Shown in pieces: positions 18,864-27,141 of a DNA stretch of 64,000 nucleotides. Under the pieces are notes generated by a model, which saw nothing but the letters and a program-made list of their open reading frames with translations, was not told the DNA's origin and searched no databases. Location: contig CAXXKO010000030.1 of NCBI GenBank assembly GCA_963666705.2, positions 62,001 to 126,000 of the forward strand. The letters are read 5' to 3'. This DNA comes from G963666705 sp963666705. Lineage in GTDB: Bacteria; Pseudomonadota; Alphaproteobacteria; CADEGL01. The translations under genes were made by a program, and so were the position numbers. Each line of letters opens with the position of its first letter. Position 1 is the first letter of the stretch.

Positions 18864-19450
18864 TGCGCGCCCGCGCCCGCCTGGCCCTCGGCATCATCCT
18901 TCTCGCCGCCGGCCTATGGCAGGTCGGCGGGGGCCTTTGGATCTTCACCAAGGCGGTCGTGGCCCAGGAGTTGCTGGAGCTTGCCTGGGATCGCGCCCGG
19001 AAGGGAGAGAGCCGCCCCAGGCCCTGGCCCTGGGCCGACATTTGGCCCGCCGCGCGCCTCGAGGCGCCCAGGCTCGGTATCTCACGCATCGTGCTCGAGG
19101 GCGCTTCGGGCAGCGCCCTCGCCTTCGGCCCGGGGCGGACGGCCGAGGGGACGGAGTCGGGATACCGGGGCCACACCATGCTGAGCGGCCACCGGGACAC
19201 CCATTTCCGCTTCCTTGCCGACCTCGAGATCGGTGACGATCTGGTGCTGACGGAGGAGGACGGCGTCCGTTACCACTACGCCGTCACCGGTATGGCCGTG
19301 GCGCATGTGGACGACGCCCGACTCACCCCCGGTGCCACGCGCACCCTCGTGCTCGTCACCTGCTATCCCTTCGATGCCCTCCGGCCCGGCGGGCCGATGC
19401 GCTACCTGGTGCTGGCCGAGCGAGCGATGGTCGAAGGGGCGGCGCGCTGA
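18863..19450 (+). CDS. Class GN sortase
   Basis: This 195-residue membrane-anchored transpeptidase has one N-terminal helix (ALGIILLAAGLWQVGGGLWI) and a sortase barrel with the catalytic triad His110 (LSGHRDTHF), Cys167 (LVTCYPF) and Arg180 (GGPMRYLVL). Class GN sortases (TIGR03784) of Gram-negative bacteria are usually encoded next to one dedicated VIT/vWA target, as here. The ATG overlaps the target gene's TGA, so the two are translationally coupled. Because the target carries an amber codon, the sortase may currently have no anchored substrate. A GTG one codon earlier is an alternative start. Confidence 0.92.
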   Translation: MRARARLALGIILLAAGLWQVGGGLWIFTKAVVAQELLELAWDRARKGESRPRPWPWADIWPAARLEAPRLGISRIVLEGASGSALAFGPGRTAEGTESGYRGHTMLSGHRDTHFRFLADLEIGDDLVLTEEDGVRYHYAVTGMAVAHVDDARLTPGATRTLVLVTCYPFDALRPGGPMRYLVLAERAMVEGAAR

Positions 19451-19508
19451 CGGCGCGGCGCCCGGGCTCGGTAAAGCATGCCGAGCAAGGACGGGTCCCC
19501 GGCCGGCG

Positions 19509-19688
19509 TTACCACAAGGCGGCGCGGAAGACGATCATCCCGCCGAGGGTCAGGCCGACGGACAGAATCCACAGGTCGATCCCGAGGGCCGCCGGGCGCG
19601 TCGGCGCGCCGCAAGCATTGCAGCGCTCGGGCACGACCGGATCGCGGTCGATCTCACCGCACCGGCCGCAAAGACACTTCCTCTTCAT
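19509..19688 (-). CDS. Small zinc-ribbon membrane protein
   Basis: Reading from an ATG at 19688 (after GGGGGA) gives 59 residues. Two Cys pairs, CGRC and CNAC, form a zinc-ribbon-like head, and a hydrophobic helix (LGIDLWILSVGLTLGGMIVF) follows. It lies convergent with the sortase gene, 58 bases from its stop. The function is unknown. The frame extends upstream without a stop, but no other start is as good. Confidence 0.6.
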   Translation of the reverse strand: MKRKCLCGRCGEIDRDPVVPERCNACGAPTRPAALGIDLWILSVGLTLGGMIVFRAALW

Positions 19689-19770
19689 GTTTCCCCCACA
19701 CGCGCATTCTATCCGTCCTATCCGTCGGCCGTTCGCGTTGGGCCACCGCGACGATCGCCGCCGCCGCCCG

Positions 19771-19811
19771 AAAGAAAAAGAGCCGTCACCACCAGGCGGC
19801 GGTAACGGCTC
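19771..19811 (-). terminator. Rho-independent terminator, minus strand
   Basis: On the minus strand GAGCCGTTACC pairs with GGTGACGGCTC (one mismatch) across a short loop and is followed directly by TTTTTCTTT. It would end a transcript coming from above 19811, which fits the uncharacterized structured region there or the NUDIX gene. Confidence 0.72.
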
Positions 19812-20145
19812 CTTTGCTCGAAGCCAGTTGGCGCTGTCAAAGCAACCGGCCCCGACTTGCCTATAGAGAACGCAAAGCCCGGGCCAAGTGGTCCGCCTGT
19901 CGTGGGTGCAAAGCGGAGAGCCGGAAGCGCGCTCCGGCTCTGGCCGCAACCTATTGAATAACCGTGTTTTTCAGGGTGGCTGCTTGCGCGGCACCGGCCA
20001 GACCAGCGAATTGGGCGTTGCAACCCGAGCCCAACGGGCGTGCCGGTGCGACTTTCCTAGAACGCCGGAAAATTGCCGAATTGCAAATGCAATTCGCGAG
20101 TCGGCGCGTGAGGGCCGCGGACGGACGGCGGGAAGAAACCGCCTT
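19812..20145 (-). other. Non-coding, hairpin-rich region ending in a terminator
   Basis: No convincing protein is present in this 334-base gap. It holds a perfect 9-bp stem (AGAGCCGGA with TCCGGCTCT at 19916-19940), a longer stem closed by GGCACCGGC and GCCGGTGC (19990-20048), and a self-complementary ATTGCAAATGCAAT around 20082-20095. Just downstream on the minus strand is a clear terminator. This could be the 3' untranslated region of the NUDIX gene or a separate structured RNA. I did not recognise a known RNA family (6S, RNase P, tmRNA or SRP consensus elements were not seen). Confidence 0.4.
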
Positions 20146-20700
20146 TCAGGCCTGAGGGAGCCGGTCGGCGCTCTCGCCCTCGGGGTTGATGCGGGCCGCG
20201 AACTCTGCCCGCCCCTTGAGTGCGCGCCAGTCCCTCAATGCCCAGTGCACCGTCGGGAAGGCAATGTCGTCCCACGGGATATCGTCCCAGGCGAAGAGGC
20301 CCACCTCTCGGGTCTCGTGGCCGGCCGCGACCGCGGCCGAGCGCAGCCGGGCGCGGTAGATGAGCTGCACCTGGCTCAGTCGCCGGACATGATAGACGGC
20401 CAGGAGCCGGTCGATCTCGATATCGGCCTCGGCCTCTTCCTTGGCCTCTCGCAAGGCGCCCTCGACGGGCGTCTCCTCGAGCTCGAGATAGCCCGCCGGG
20501 AGCGTCCAGAAGCCGATGCGCGGATCGATGTCGCGCCGGCACAGCAGCACCCGGCCCTCCCATTCACAGACGGCGCCGACGACGATCTTGGGATTGTCGT
20601 ACTGGATATGGCCGCAGGTGCCGCACACCAGGCGCTCCCGGTTGTCGCCCTCGGGAACGCGGCTCTCGAATCTCGTCTCGGTCGATCGGTCCTCGGCCAT
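20146..20700 (-). CDS. NUDIX hydrolase with N-terminal zinc-knuckle, NudC-like
   Basis: The 184-residue protein hydrolyses nucleoside diphosphates linked to another moiety. The Nudix box is present as Gly70-x5-Glu76-x7-Arg84-Glu85-x2-Glu88-Glu89 (GYLELEETPVEGALREAKEE). The usual Gly near the end of the box is Glu91. A short segment CGTCGHIQYDNPKIVVGAV precedes it and resembles the zinc ribbon/linker of NADH pyrophosphatases, but with only one Cys pair. The substrate is therefore uncertain. The gene is monocistronic and transcribed toward the terminator at 19771-19811. Confidence 0.9.
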   Translation of the reverse strand: MAEDRSTETRFESRVPEGDNRERLVCGTCGHIQYDNPKIVVGAVCEWEGRVLLCRRDIDPRIGFWTLPAGYLELEETPVEGALREAKEEAEADIEIDRLLAVYHVRRLSQVQLIYRARLRSAAVAAGHETREVGLFAWDDIPWDDIAFPTVHWALRDWRALKGRAEFAARINPEGESADRLPQA

Positions 20701-20768
20701 GGGGCGACTCTGGCCCCAACCGGAGCACGAGGCAAGCGGGCGGGCCGAACTTATACCGGGCTGCGGTA

Positions 20769-20969
20769 TCAGGCGGTGACGTCGAGGTAGGTGCCGCGTC
20801 GCGTCGGCGTATCGGGCGGGCCATCGGCCGGAAGCGGCTGCTTGAGGGCGGCTGGCGCGGGCACCGGCGGCGCCGCCATCCGCGCGACCGCCGGCGGCTG
20901 CTGGGGGCCGGTGGCCTGGGGCGCTATATACTGGGAGACGGCTTGGAGGAGCGAGGCGGTGGGTGTCAT
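20769..20969 (-). CDS. Small proline-rich hypothetical protein
   Basis: This 66-residue frame starts MTPTASLLQAVSQY, runs through a Pro/Ala-rich middle and ends in RRGTYLDVTA. Short proteins with a final 'RGxxLDI/V' motif are common in alphaproteobacteria, and their function is unknown. The start has only a weak AGGG upstream. It may be real because the frame keeps an organised N-terminal helix and a conserved-looking tail. Confidence 0.5.
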   Translation of the reverse strand: MTPTASLLQAVSQYIAPQATGPQQPPAVARMAAPPVPAPAALKQPLPADGPPDTPTRRGTYLDVTA

Positions 20970-21016
20970 GGGCGCGACCCTAATGGCGGCCGCCCTAAGA
21001 AAGGGTTAAGCGCGTC

Positions 21017-21886
21017 TCAACCGGCGAACCGCGGCTCGGGCAGGCCGGGAGCCTCGACCGCCAGGGCGAAGATTCCGCCCGCCAGCGGCTCTCCGGCCAG
21101 CGCGGCCGCGCTCAAGCCCTCCCGCGCCGAGGTGATGTAGAGGGTTCGCATCCCGGGCCCGCCTATGGCCACGCTGGTCGGGCGCGAGACCGGGGTCGCG
21201 ACCACTCGGTCGATCGCCCCATCGGGTGCGTAGCGGACGATGCGGCCGCCACCCCAATTGGCGCTCCAGACATAGCCGGCGCTATCCACGGTGAGGCCGT
21301 CGGGATACCCCGTCTCCTCGGGCACGACGGCGAAATCCCGGCGGCGCGTGTTCTCGCCCGTCTCGATGTCGTAGTCGTAGGCATGGATGCGGGACGCCCG
21401 CGTATCCGTGTAGTACATGGTACGGTCGTCCGGGCTCCAGCCAATCCCGTTCGAGGTGCGGATGCCGGTCTCACGCACGGCATGGGAGAGATCCGCCGCG
21501 AAGCGGTAGAGGCGCCCACGTGGCTGGCGCGGCAGGCCGGCAAAATGCATGGTTCCGGCCCAGAAGCGGCCACGCCGGTCGCATTTGCCGTCGTTGAAGC
21601 GGTTATCCCGCTCCGCGTCCGCGAATTCCTTGACCATGCGGGCCGCGCCGCGCTCGAAATCGAGGACTGCGAGCCCATGGCGAAGGGCGAGGAGGGCGCC
21701 GCCCGCGCGGCGCAGCGCGAACGAGCCGATCAGATCCGGCACCGGCCAGCGCCGGCGGCCGCCTGTCGCCGGATCGAAGCGGTTGAGGCTCGGCGCCATG
21801 CTGTCGATCCAATAGAGGGCGCCCTCCTCGGGGCACCAGACCGGCCCCTCACCGAGCGCGGCGCGCGCGTCCAGCACGCAGCGCAT
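21017..21886 (-). CDS. SMP-30/gluconolactonase family lactonase
   Basis: The 289-residue six-bladed beta-propeller is complete. The metal ligands of the family are visible: Glu13 in LGEGPVW, Asn in NRFNDGKCD, Asn in RTSNGIGWSPD and Asp in GYPDGLTVD. These enzymes hydrolyse sugar-acid lactones (gluconolactone, arabinono- or xylono-lactone) in the cytosol or periplasm. No signal peptide is present. The exact sugar is not predictable. It could act after the sugar dehydrogenase encoded a short way upstream at 22692, although a different exported gene lies between. Confidence 0.92.
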   Translation of the reverse strand: MRCVLDARAALGEGPVWCPEEGALYWIDSMAPSLNRFDPATGGRRRWPVPDLIGSFALRRAGGALLALRHGLAVLDFERGAARMVKEFADAERDNRFNDGKCDRRGRFWAGTMHFAGLPRQPRGRLYRFAADLSHAVRETGIRTSNGIGWSPDDRTMYYTDTRASRIHAYDYDIETGENTRRRDFAVVPEETGYPDGLTVDSAGYVWSANWGGGRIVRYAPDGAIDRVVATPVSRPTSVAIGGPGMRTLYITSAREGLSAAALAGEPLAGGIFALAVEAPGLPEPRFAG

Positions 21887-21915
21887 GGCGGCTTATCCGC
21901 GCCGGCTCGCCCCCA

Positions 21916-22614
21916 CTAGCGCACGAGCTCGCGGATTTCCTCCATCTTCTCGAAGGCCTTGGTGGTCTCCGTCGTCAAATCGCGGTCACAGATGGCATCG
22001 AAGCCGGCCTGCTTGATGGAAAGGCGCGACGCCGCGAGCTGCGCTTCGAAGGCGGTTTCGTACTGGCTCTGGAAGTAATACACGTCGGCGGTGTTGTAAC
22101 CGATCTGATAGAGCGAATCGAACAGCTCCTGGATATCCGTCGCGGCGAAGGCGGCGCTGCCTGCGCAGGCGGCGGGCAGGGCGTTGATGGCCGCCACGTC
22201 GCGCAAGCGATTGAGGATACGGGTGCGGTTGCGCTTCAATCGGCCCTCGCTCAGCACCGCAATCTCCTCGGCCCCCGCCGCCGCCACGGCGGCCTCGAGG
22301 AAGGTATCGACGTCGAGTATAGGCAGGGGCGGCAAGGGAGAGGCGGGCAGGTCGCAGTTGTACCATTCGATCACCGAGAGAGCGATCAGCTGGCGGGTCA
22401 TGAGCGTGTTGATGTAGAGGTGGCGCAACAGCCCGAGCTGGGGATCGAGGTCGGGCGTGTCGTTATACCTCTCGATCGTGTTGTTGCCTTCGCGGTACAG
22501 CTTCTGCACCGTGTCGCAAATCGAGGTATCCGACTGTAGGGTCGCCGCCCCCGCCTGCCCCGCCGTCAGCAGGCCGACCGTCAACAAGCCGGCGATCAGG
22601 CTTCGCATACCCAT
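21916..22614 (-). CDS. Exported hypothetical protein, helical
   Basis: From the ATG at 22614 (after AGAGG) the 232-residue product has a signal peptide (LIAGLLTVGLLTAGQAGA, cleaved near residue 25). A mostly helical mature part follows, with four scattered cysteines (SICDTV, YNCDLP, AACAG, AICDRD) that could form disulfides in the periplasm. I do not recognise the family. The frame is open upstream into the next gene but is arginine-rich there and is not used. It is 77 bases downstream of the sugar dehydrogenase gene on the same strand. Confidence 0.78.
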   Translation of the reverse strand: MGMRSLIAGLLTVGLLTAGQAGAATLQSDTSICDTVQKLYREGNNTIERYNDTPDLDPQLGLLRHLYINTLMTRQLIALSVIEWYNCDLPASPLPPLPILDVDTFLEAAVAAAGAEEIAVLSEGRLKRNRTRILNRLRDVAAINALPAACAGSAAFAATDIQELFDSLYQIGYNTADVYYFQSQYETAFEAQLAASRLSIKQAGFDAICDRDLTTETTKAFEKMEEIRELVR

Positions 22615-22691
22615 TCCGAACCTCTCTTCCACTGCTCCGACCGACGACACTAGGGCATTTCCCGGTCGCCTGAAACCGGCCCGGCGCCGGC

Positions 22692-23942
22692 TCACGGCGC
22701 GTAACTGATGCGCCACACGCTTTGCGACGTGTCGTCGGCTATCAGCAGGCTGCCGTCGGCCGCGACGGCCAGGCCCGCGGGCCGGCCCCAGACGATCGCC
22801 CGATCGGTCCCCTCGAACCAGAAGCCGGTGGCGAAGTTCTCGTAATCGCCGCGGGGCCGGCCGTCCGCGAACGGCACCCGCACGATCTTGTAGCCCGTGG
22901 GCCGGGCCGCGTTCCACGATCCATGGAACGCCACGAAGGCATCGCCCTGGTAGTCCTCCGGGAACTGCGAGGAGTCGTAGAAGACGAGGCCGAGCGGCGC
23001 CGAATGGGCCTGGAACAGGACGTCCGGCAGAATCGCCTCGGCCACCAGGTCGGGCCGCCGGCCGGCCATCGAAGGCTCGGGGTTGGCGCCCAGGTAGCTG
23101 TAGGGCCAGCCGTAGAAGCCACCGGGCTCGAGCCGGGTGAGGTAGTCGGGCACCAGGCCGTCGCCGAGCCCGTCACGCTCGTTGACAACGACGTAGAGGT
23201 CGTCCGTCCCGGGGTAGAAGGCCATGCCCACCGGGTTGCGCAGGCCGGCGGCATAGGTTCGCCCACCGCCGCCGTCGGCGCCGAACACACGCACGGTGGC
23301 GCGGGGCGCGGCCTCCTCCCCGATATTGCCGCGCGAGCCGATGGCGACGTGGATGCGCGCTCCATCGGGGCTGAAGGCGAGCGAACGGGTCCAGTGCCCC
23401 GAGCCGGCGCCGAGCGCGCCCTCGGGCGTGACCCGCTCGGGCGCCCCGTGGGCGGCCGTCTGGCCGGGCTCGTAAGCGATGCGCCAGACCGCGCGGGTGT
23501 CGGCGACGTAGAGCCAGCCCGGGCGCACGGCCATGCCGTGGGGCCGGTCGAATCCCTCGGCAAACACCGACTTGAGCTCGGCAACCCCATCCTGGTCGGC
23601 ATCGCGCAGAAGGCCGATGCGGCCCGGGCTCGACTGGGCGACGAAGACATCGCCGTTGGGCGCCACCTCGAGCCAGCGTGCGTGGGCCACGCTGGTGGCG
23701 AAGGCGTTGAGATGGAACCCCTCGGGCAGGCTGAGCGTCTGCCCCGGGGGACAACACTTGTAGGCCGCCGAGTTCTGGGTGCTTGCGCTGGCGTAGGGCG
23801 GCGGCAGATCCTCGACCCGGATCTGAAACCTCTGCCCCGGCGCCTGGTCGCCCGCGTGCGCGAGACCGGCCATGGGCAGCATGATGGCGGCGATCAACGG
23901 ACCGAGCCCGGCTCGCGCCAAAATAATCGACATTGGTGTCAT
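22692..23942 (-). CDS. PQQ-dependent sugar (sorbosone-type) dehydrogenase, exported
   Basis: This 416-residue periplasmic enzyme of the glucose/sorbosone dehydrogenase beta-propeller fold has a signal peptide (ARAGLGPLIAAIMLPMAGLA, ending AHA). The mature part includes LSLPEGFHLNAFATSV, ARWLEVAPNGDVFVA, FDRPHGMAVRPGWLYVAD, WTRSLAFSPDGARIHVAIGS, YAAGLRNPVGMAFYPGTDDL and AFVAFHGSWN, the normal block order for this family. Members oxidize aldoses or sorbosone with pyrroloquinoline quinone. Several relatives do not bind PQQ, so the cofactor is inferred. The ATG at 23942 is chosen over one three codons later and a longer open extension. It starts 269 bases from a divergent DUF2336 gene. Confidence 0.85.
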   Translation of the reverse strand: MTPMSIILARAGLGPLIAAIMLPMAGLAHAGDQAPGQRFQIRVEDLPPPYASASTQNSAAYKCCPPGQTLSLPEGFHLNAFATSVAHARWLEVAPNGDVFVAQSSPGRIGLLRDADQDGVAELKSVFAEGFDRPHGMAVRPGWLYVADTRAVWRIAYEPGQTAAHGAPERVTPEGALGAGSGHWTRSLAFSPDGARIHVAIGSRGNIGEEAAPRATVRVFGADGGGGRTYAAGLRNPVGMAFYPGTDDLYVVVNERDGLGDGLVPDYLTRLEPGGFYGWPYSYLGANPEPSMAGRRPDLVAEAILPDVLFQAHSAPLGLVFYDSSQFPEDYQGDAFVAFHGSWNAARPTGYKIVRVPFADGRPRGDYENFATGFWFEGTDRAIVWGRPAGLAVAADGSLLIADDTSQSVWRISYAP

Positions 23943-24211
23943 CCATCCGCCCCGAGTTTCGGGCGCCACCAAGAGGCGCCCCAGATCATGGCCCCATTAT
24001 GCACGGCCAAACCGAGGCGCGGGAGGGCGAGAATGGGCAATGGCCGTCTTCCAGGGCTCCCGCCCACGGACTGAAAATATTAACGATTTGATAGTGAACT
24101 CGCGCAAGACTGCCGACGGCGAGCCCATCCGCGCGGGCTCGCGCGGACGACGCGCCACATTTCGACGGCACATCCGATCCTGGGAGCGGGCACCGAGGAA
24201 CTGGCGGGGAG

Positions 24212-25357
24212 ATGGCCGAGGAACTGGGTATCGAGAATCTTCTCCGGCTCGCGCGGGACAAGTCCGCCGCCGGACGCGCCGCTCTGCTGTCGACCCTGAC
24301 GGATCTGTTCGGCGGTGGCGAGGAAGAGCTGAGCCCGCGCGAGCGCACGCTGATGGCCGAGATTCTGCGCCATCTCGTTCACGAGGTGGAAGTTTCGGTT
24401 CGCCGTGAGCTGGCGGACCGGCTGTCGATCCTCGGCAACGCCCCCCCAGGCCTGATCGTCGCCCTCGCGAACGACACCATCGAGGTCGCCCATTCCATCC
24501 TGCTCCAAAGCCCGCTTCTTCACGATCTGGAGCTGATCGAGGTCATCCGCCACCGTACCCTCGAGCACCAGCTCGCCATCGCCATGCGCGAGGAGGTCAG
24601 CGAGCCGGTGTCGGATGCGCTCGTGGAGACGGGCAGCGAGGACGTCATCACGACCCTCTTGGGAAACCTGGGTGCTTCGATTTCGGATAGCACGCTCGAG
24701 CAACTCGTCGCGGAGTCGAAATCCGTCGAGAGATACCGGGAGCCCATCGTCAAGCGCGAGGATCTGCCGCCAAGGCTCGCGCGCCGCATGTACTGGTGGG
24801 TCTCGGCCGCATTGCGCGAGCATATCCTCGAACATTACGACATCGACCCCACCGACCTCGACGACCCCATCGTCGAGGCCGTCGAGGCTATCGCGCCCGG
24901 CGGCCACGAACGCGACGCGCAGACGATCGACAAGCTGGCGGCCCTTGCCGACGAGCTCGTCAAGGACCGCGATATCACGCCCGACTTCCTGGTGCGACTC
25001 CTGCGCCAGGGTAAGATCGCCTTCTTCGAGGTCCTGTTCGCCCGCCATATCGGTTTGCGCCTGCAGCTCGCGCGCCGCATCCTCTACGAGCCGGGCGGCG
25101 AGGCGATGGCCATCGCCTGCCGGGCGACGGGCATCGGCAAGCCCGTCTTCGCCTCGATCTTCCTGCTCAGCCGCCAGGCGCGGCCGGGCGACAAGCTGGT
25201 CGAACCGGGCGAGGTCTCGACCGTCCTCGCCTTCTATGACCGGTTGGGTATGGAGAACGCGCGGCGGGTCCTCCAGCGCTGGCGCCTCGACCCCGAATAC
25301 CTCAACGCCATCCGCATCCTGGACGAGGCCGGGCCGGACGACTCGGTGGAGAGTTAG
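24212..25357 (+). CDS. DUF2336 domain-containing protein
   Basis: The 381-residue, all-helical protein shows the DUF2336 pattern: LSPRERTLMAEILRHLVHEV, VRRELADRLS, LANDTIEVAHSILLQSP, and the later WVSAALREHILEHY and GIGKPVFASIFLLSR. DUF2336 proteins are typical of alphaproteobacteria and resemble HEAT-like repeat scaffolds. One subgroup has been linked to envelope or stress signalling, but the molecular role is unknown. The first ATG follows GGGGAG. Its stop overlaps by four bases the stop of the convergent DMT gene. Confidence 0.9.
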   Translation: MAEELGIENLLRLARDKSAAGRAALLSTLTDLFGGGEEELSPRERTLMAEILRHLVHEVEVSVRRELADRLSILGNAPPGLIVALANDTIEVAHSILLQSPLLHDLELIEVIRHRTLEHQLAIAMREEVSEPVSDALVETGSEDVITTLLGNLGASISDSTLEQLVAESKSVERYREPIVKREDLPPRLARRMYWWVSAALREHILEHYDIDPTDLDDPIVEAVEAIAPGGHERDAQTIDKLAALADELVKDRDITPDFLVRLLRQGKIAFFEVLFARHIGLRLQLARRILYEPGGEAMAIACRATGIGKPVFASIFLLSRQARPGDKLVEPGEVSTVLAFYDRLGMENARRVLQRWRLDPEYLNAIRILDEAGPDDSVES

Positions 25358-26262
25358 CCTACTTTCCGATATGCCTGCGCCGGTGGGCGCCGCGCCCCCG
25401 CCAGCACCAGCGCCACCACCGCCCCGATCAGGATCGCACCACCGGCCAGCGTGAGCGCGCTAGGCACCTCGCCGACGCCGATCCACACCCAGATGGGTGC
25501 GAAGACCACCTCCGAGAGCGCCAGCAGCGTAAGCTCCGCCGCCGGCACGTGGCGCGAACCCGCGGTGAAGGCGATGAAGCCGATGCCGATCTGAATCACG
25601 CCCATGGCCAGGGCGAGGATGAGGTCGTGCCGGCTCACGATCATGCTGTCGGCCAGGAGGCCGCTGCCGATGGCGGTGAAGATGCCGCCGAACAGGACCG
25701 CCGGCAGCATGTCGACCGCATGGCCCCAGCGGAGCGAGACGGCGAGCCCGGCAACCCCGAGCCCGGTCAGGAGCGCCAGCAGGTTGCCGAACAGGGTGCC
25801 GTCGGCGATCCCATCGCCCACCATCAGGGCCACGCCGGCGAGGGCCCCCACCATGGCCAGCCAGACCGCCGGCCGAACCTCTTCCCGGAGGATCAGCCAG
25901 CCGAGGACGGCGCCGAAGAACACCTGCGTGCTCTGCATGAAGACGGCGCTCGCGACCGATGTATTGAGGAGGCTGAAGATGTTGGTGATGAAGGCGAAAG
26001 CAAGGCACAGGCCGCCGACGACACCGGTCGGCCCGGCCGCGCGGATGGCCGCCGGCACCCGCCCCCGGGTCCGATGGATCAGGACCACCAGGAGCGTGGC
26101 CGTGAAGCCGAGGGAGCGATAGAACAGGATCTGCCAACCCGAGGCGGCGTCAATGTTGCGGATCATGATTCCCGCGATGCTCCAGGTCGCGCCGGCGCCG
26201 AGCACCAGCAGTGCGCCGCGCAGGTAGAGCGGATCGTGTCCCAGCTTCTCGAAGACGCGCAT
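25354..26262 (-). CDS. EamA/DMT-family transporter
   Basis: The 302-residue, ten-helix membrane protein has two EamA domains. The first starts with GALLVLGAGATWSIAGIMIR, and QVFFGAVLGWLILREEVRP marks the end of that repeat. The second contains LAMGVIQIGIGFIAFTAGSR. It is similar throughout to the DMT gene at 42549 (both share a late WxWIGVGEVP-x-LT segment), so the two look like paralogs. The substrate is unknown. The gene is convergent with DUF2336 and divergent from pcm, 120 bases away. Confidence 0.9.
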   Translation of the reverse strand: MRVFEKLGHDPLYLRGALLVLGAGATWSIAGIMIRNIDAASGWQILFYRSLGFTATLLVVLIHRTRGRVPAAIRAAGPTGVVGGLCLAFAFITNIFSLLNTSVASAVFMQSTQVFFGAVLGWLILREEVRPAVWLAMVGALAGVALMVGDGIADGTLFGNLLALLTGLGVAGLAVSLRWGHAVDMLPAVLFGGIFTAIGSGLLADSMIVSRHDLILALAMGVIQIGIGFIAFTAGSRHVPAAELTLLALSEVVFAPIWVWIGVGEVPSALTLAGGAILIGAVVALVLAGARRPPAQAYRKVG

Positions 26263-26382
26263 GGCGGTGGTGGCACTCCTCCCCGGCCGCCACCGGCATG
26301 AGTGGCGGGCCGCAATCTATTCGCTGGGGGAAGCGCTGTGCAACGCCTGGATCGGGACCGGCCAATGCATCCATAATGCGCC

Positions 26383-27141
26383 ATGGCCATCGCCCTCGGA
26401 CCCCGCCGTCTCGGCGCCGCCCTCGTCCTCGCCGCCACCACATGGTCGGCTCCGGCCGCAACCCAGGGCGCGGACGAAAGCGCGCCTTCGCGCGCCCGCC
26501 TCGTGGCTGAGATCGTGGATACCGCGCGGCGCGCGGCCGACATAACCGGCCGCCCCACACTCGACGCGCGCGTCCTCGAAGCCATCGGAGCGGTCCCGCG
26601 CCACCGGTTCGTGCCACCGGCGCTCGAGCGCTTCGCCTACCTCGACCAGCCACTGCCCGTGGGTCACGGGCAGACCGTCTCCCAGCCCTTCATCGTCGCG
26701 CTGATGACCGACCTCGCGCGCATCGCACCGGCGGACCGGGTACTGGAGGTGGGCGTGGGGGGCGGCTACCACGCCGCCATCCTGGCCGAGCTCGCGGCCG
26801 AGGTCTTCAGCGTCGAGCTCATCGAGCCGGTGGCCGAGGCGGCCCGCGCGCGCCTCGCCGGACAGGGGTACGCCAACGTCGAGATCCGCGTTGGAGACGG
26901 CTATTTCGGTTGGCACGACGAGGCCCCGTTCGACGTCATCATCATCCGCCTCGCGGTCAACCACGTACCCGGCGTGCTGCTCAATCAGCTCAAGCCCGGC
27001 GGCCGCCTGGTGGCGCCCATCGGCCCGCCCGAGAGAGGCCAGGACCTGACCCTGATCGAGAAGGACGCAGGCGGCCGCCTCAGCGCGACGCCGATCCTGC
27101 CGGTCATTTTCACCTATCTGCCCGGCGGCGATAGGATCTAG
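26383..27141 (+). CDS. pcm: Protein-L-isoaspartate O-methyltransferase-like, exported form
   Basis: The 252-residue protein has a signal-like N-terminus (LGAALVLAATTWSAPAATQG), which is unusual for the mainly cytosolic repair enzyme. The family features are VPRHRFVPP, the substrate loop GQTVSQP (residues 96-102), and the SAM site LEVGVGGGYHAAILAEL (121-137). The normal 'VLEVGTGSGY' Ser and the later 'I.V.AA....P' strand are altered (GVGGGY and IIIRLAVNHVP), so activity is less certain. The stop codon TAG at 27139-27141 is formed by the edge of a 268-bp mobile element, so the original C-terminus may have been different. Confidence 0.82.
   Translation: MAIALGPRRLGAALVLAATTWSAPAATQGADESAPSRARLVAEIVDTARRAADITGRPTLDARVLEAIGAVPRHRFVPPALERFAYLDQPLPVGHGQTVSQPFIVALMTDLARIAPADRVLEVGVGGGYHAAILAELAAEVFSVELIEPVAEAARARLAGQGYANVEIRVGDGYFGWHDEAPFDVIIIRLAVNHVPGVLLNQLKPGGRLVAPIGPPERGQDLTLIEKDAGGRLSATPILPVIFTYLPGGDRI

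Noticed and set aside
19812..20145. Considered as 6S RNA, RNase P RNA or tmRNA
   Set aside because: Family-specific conserved elements (for example GAGGAAAGTCC of RNase P or the tmRNA acceptor end) were not found; left as an unassigned structured region.
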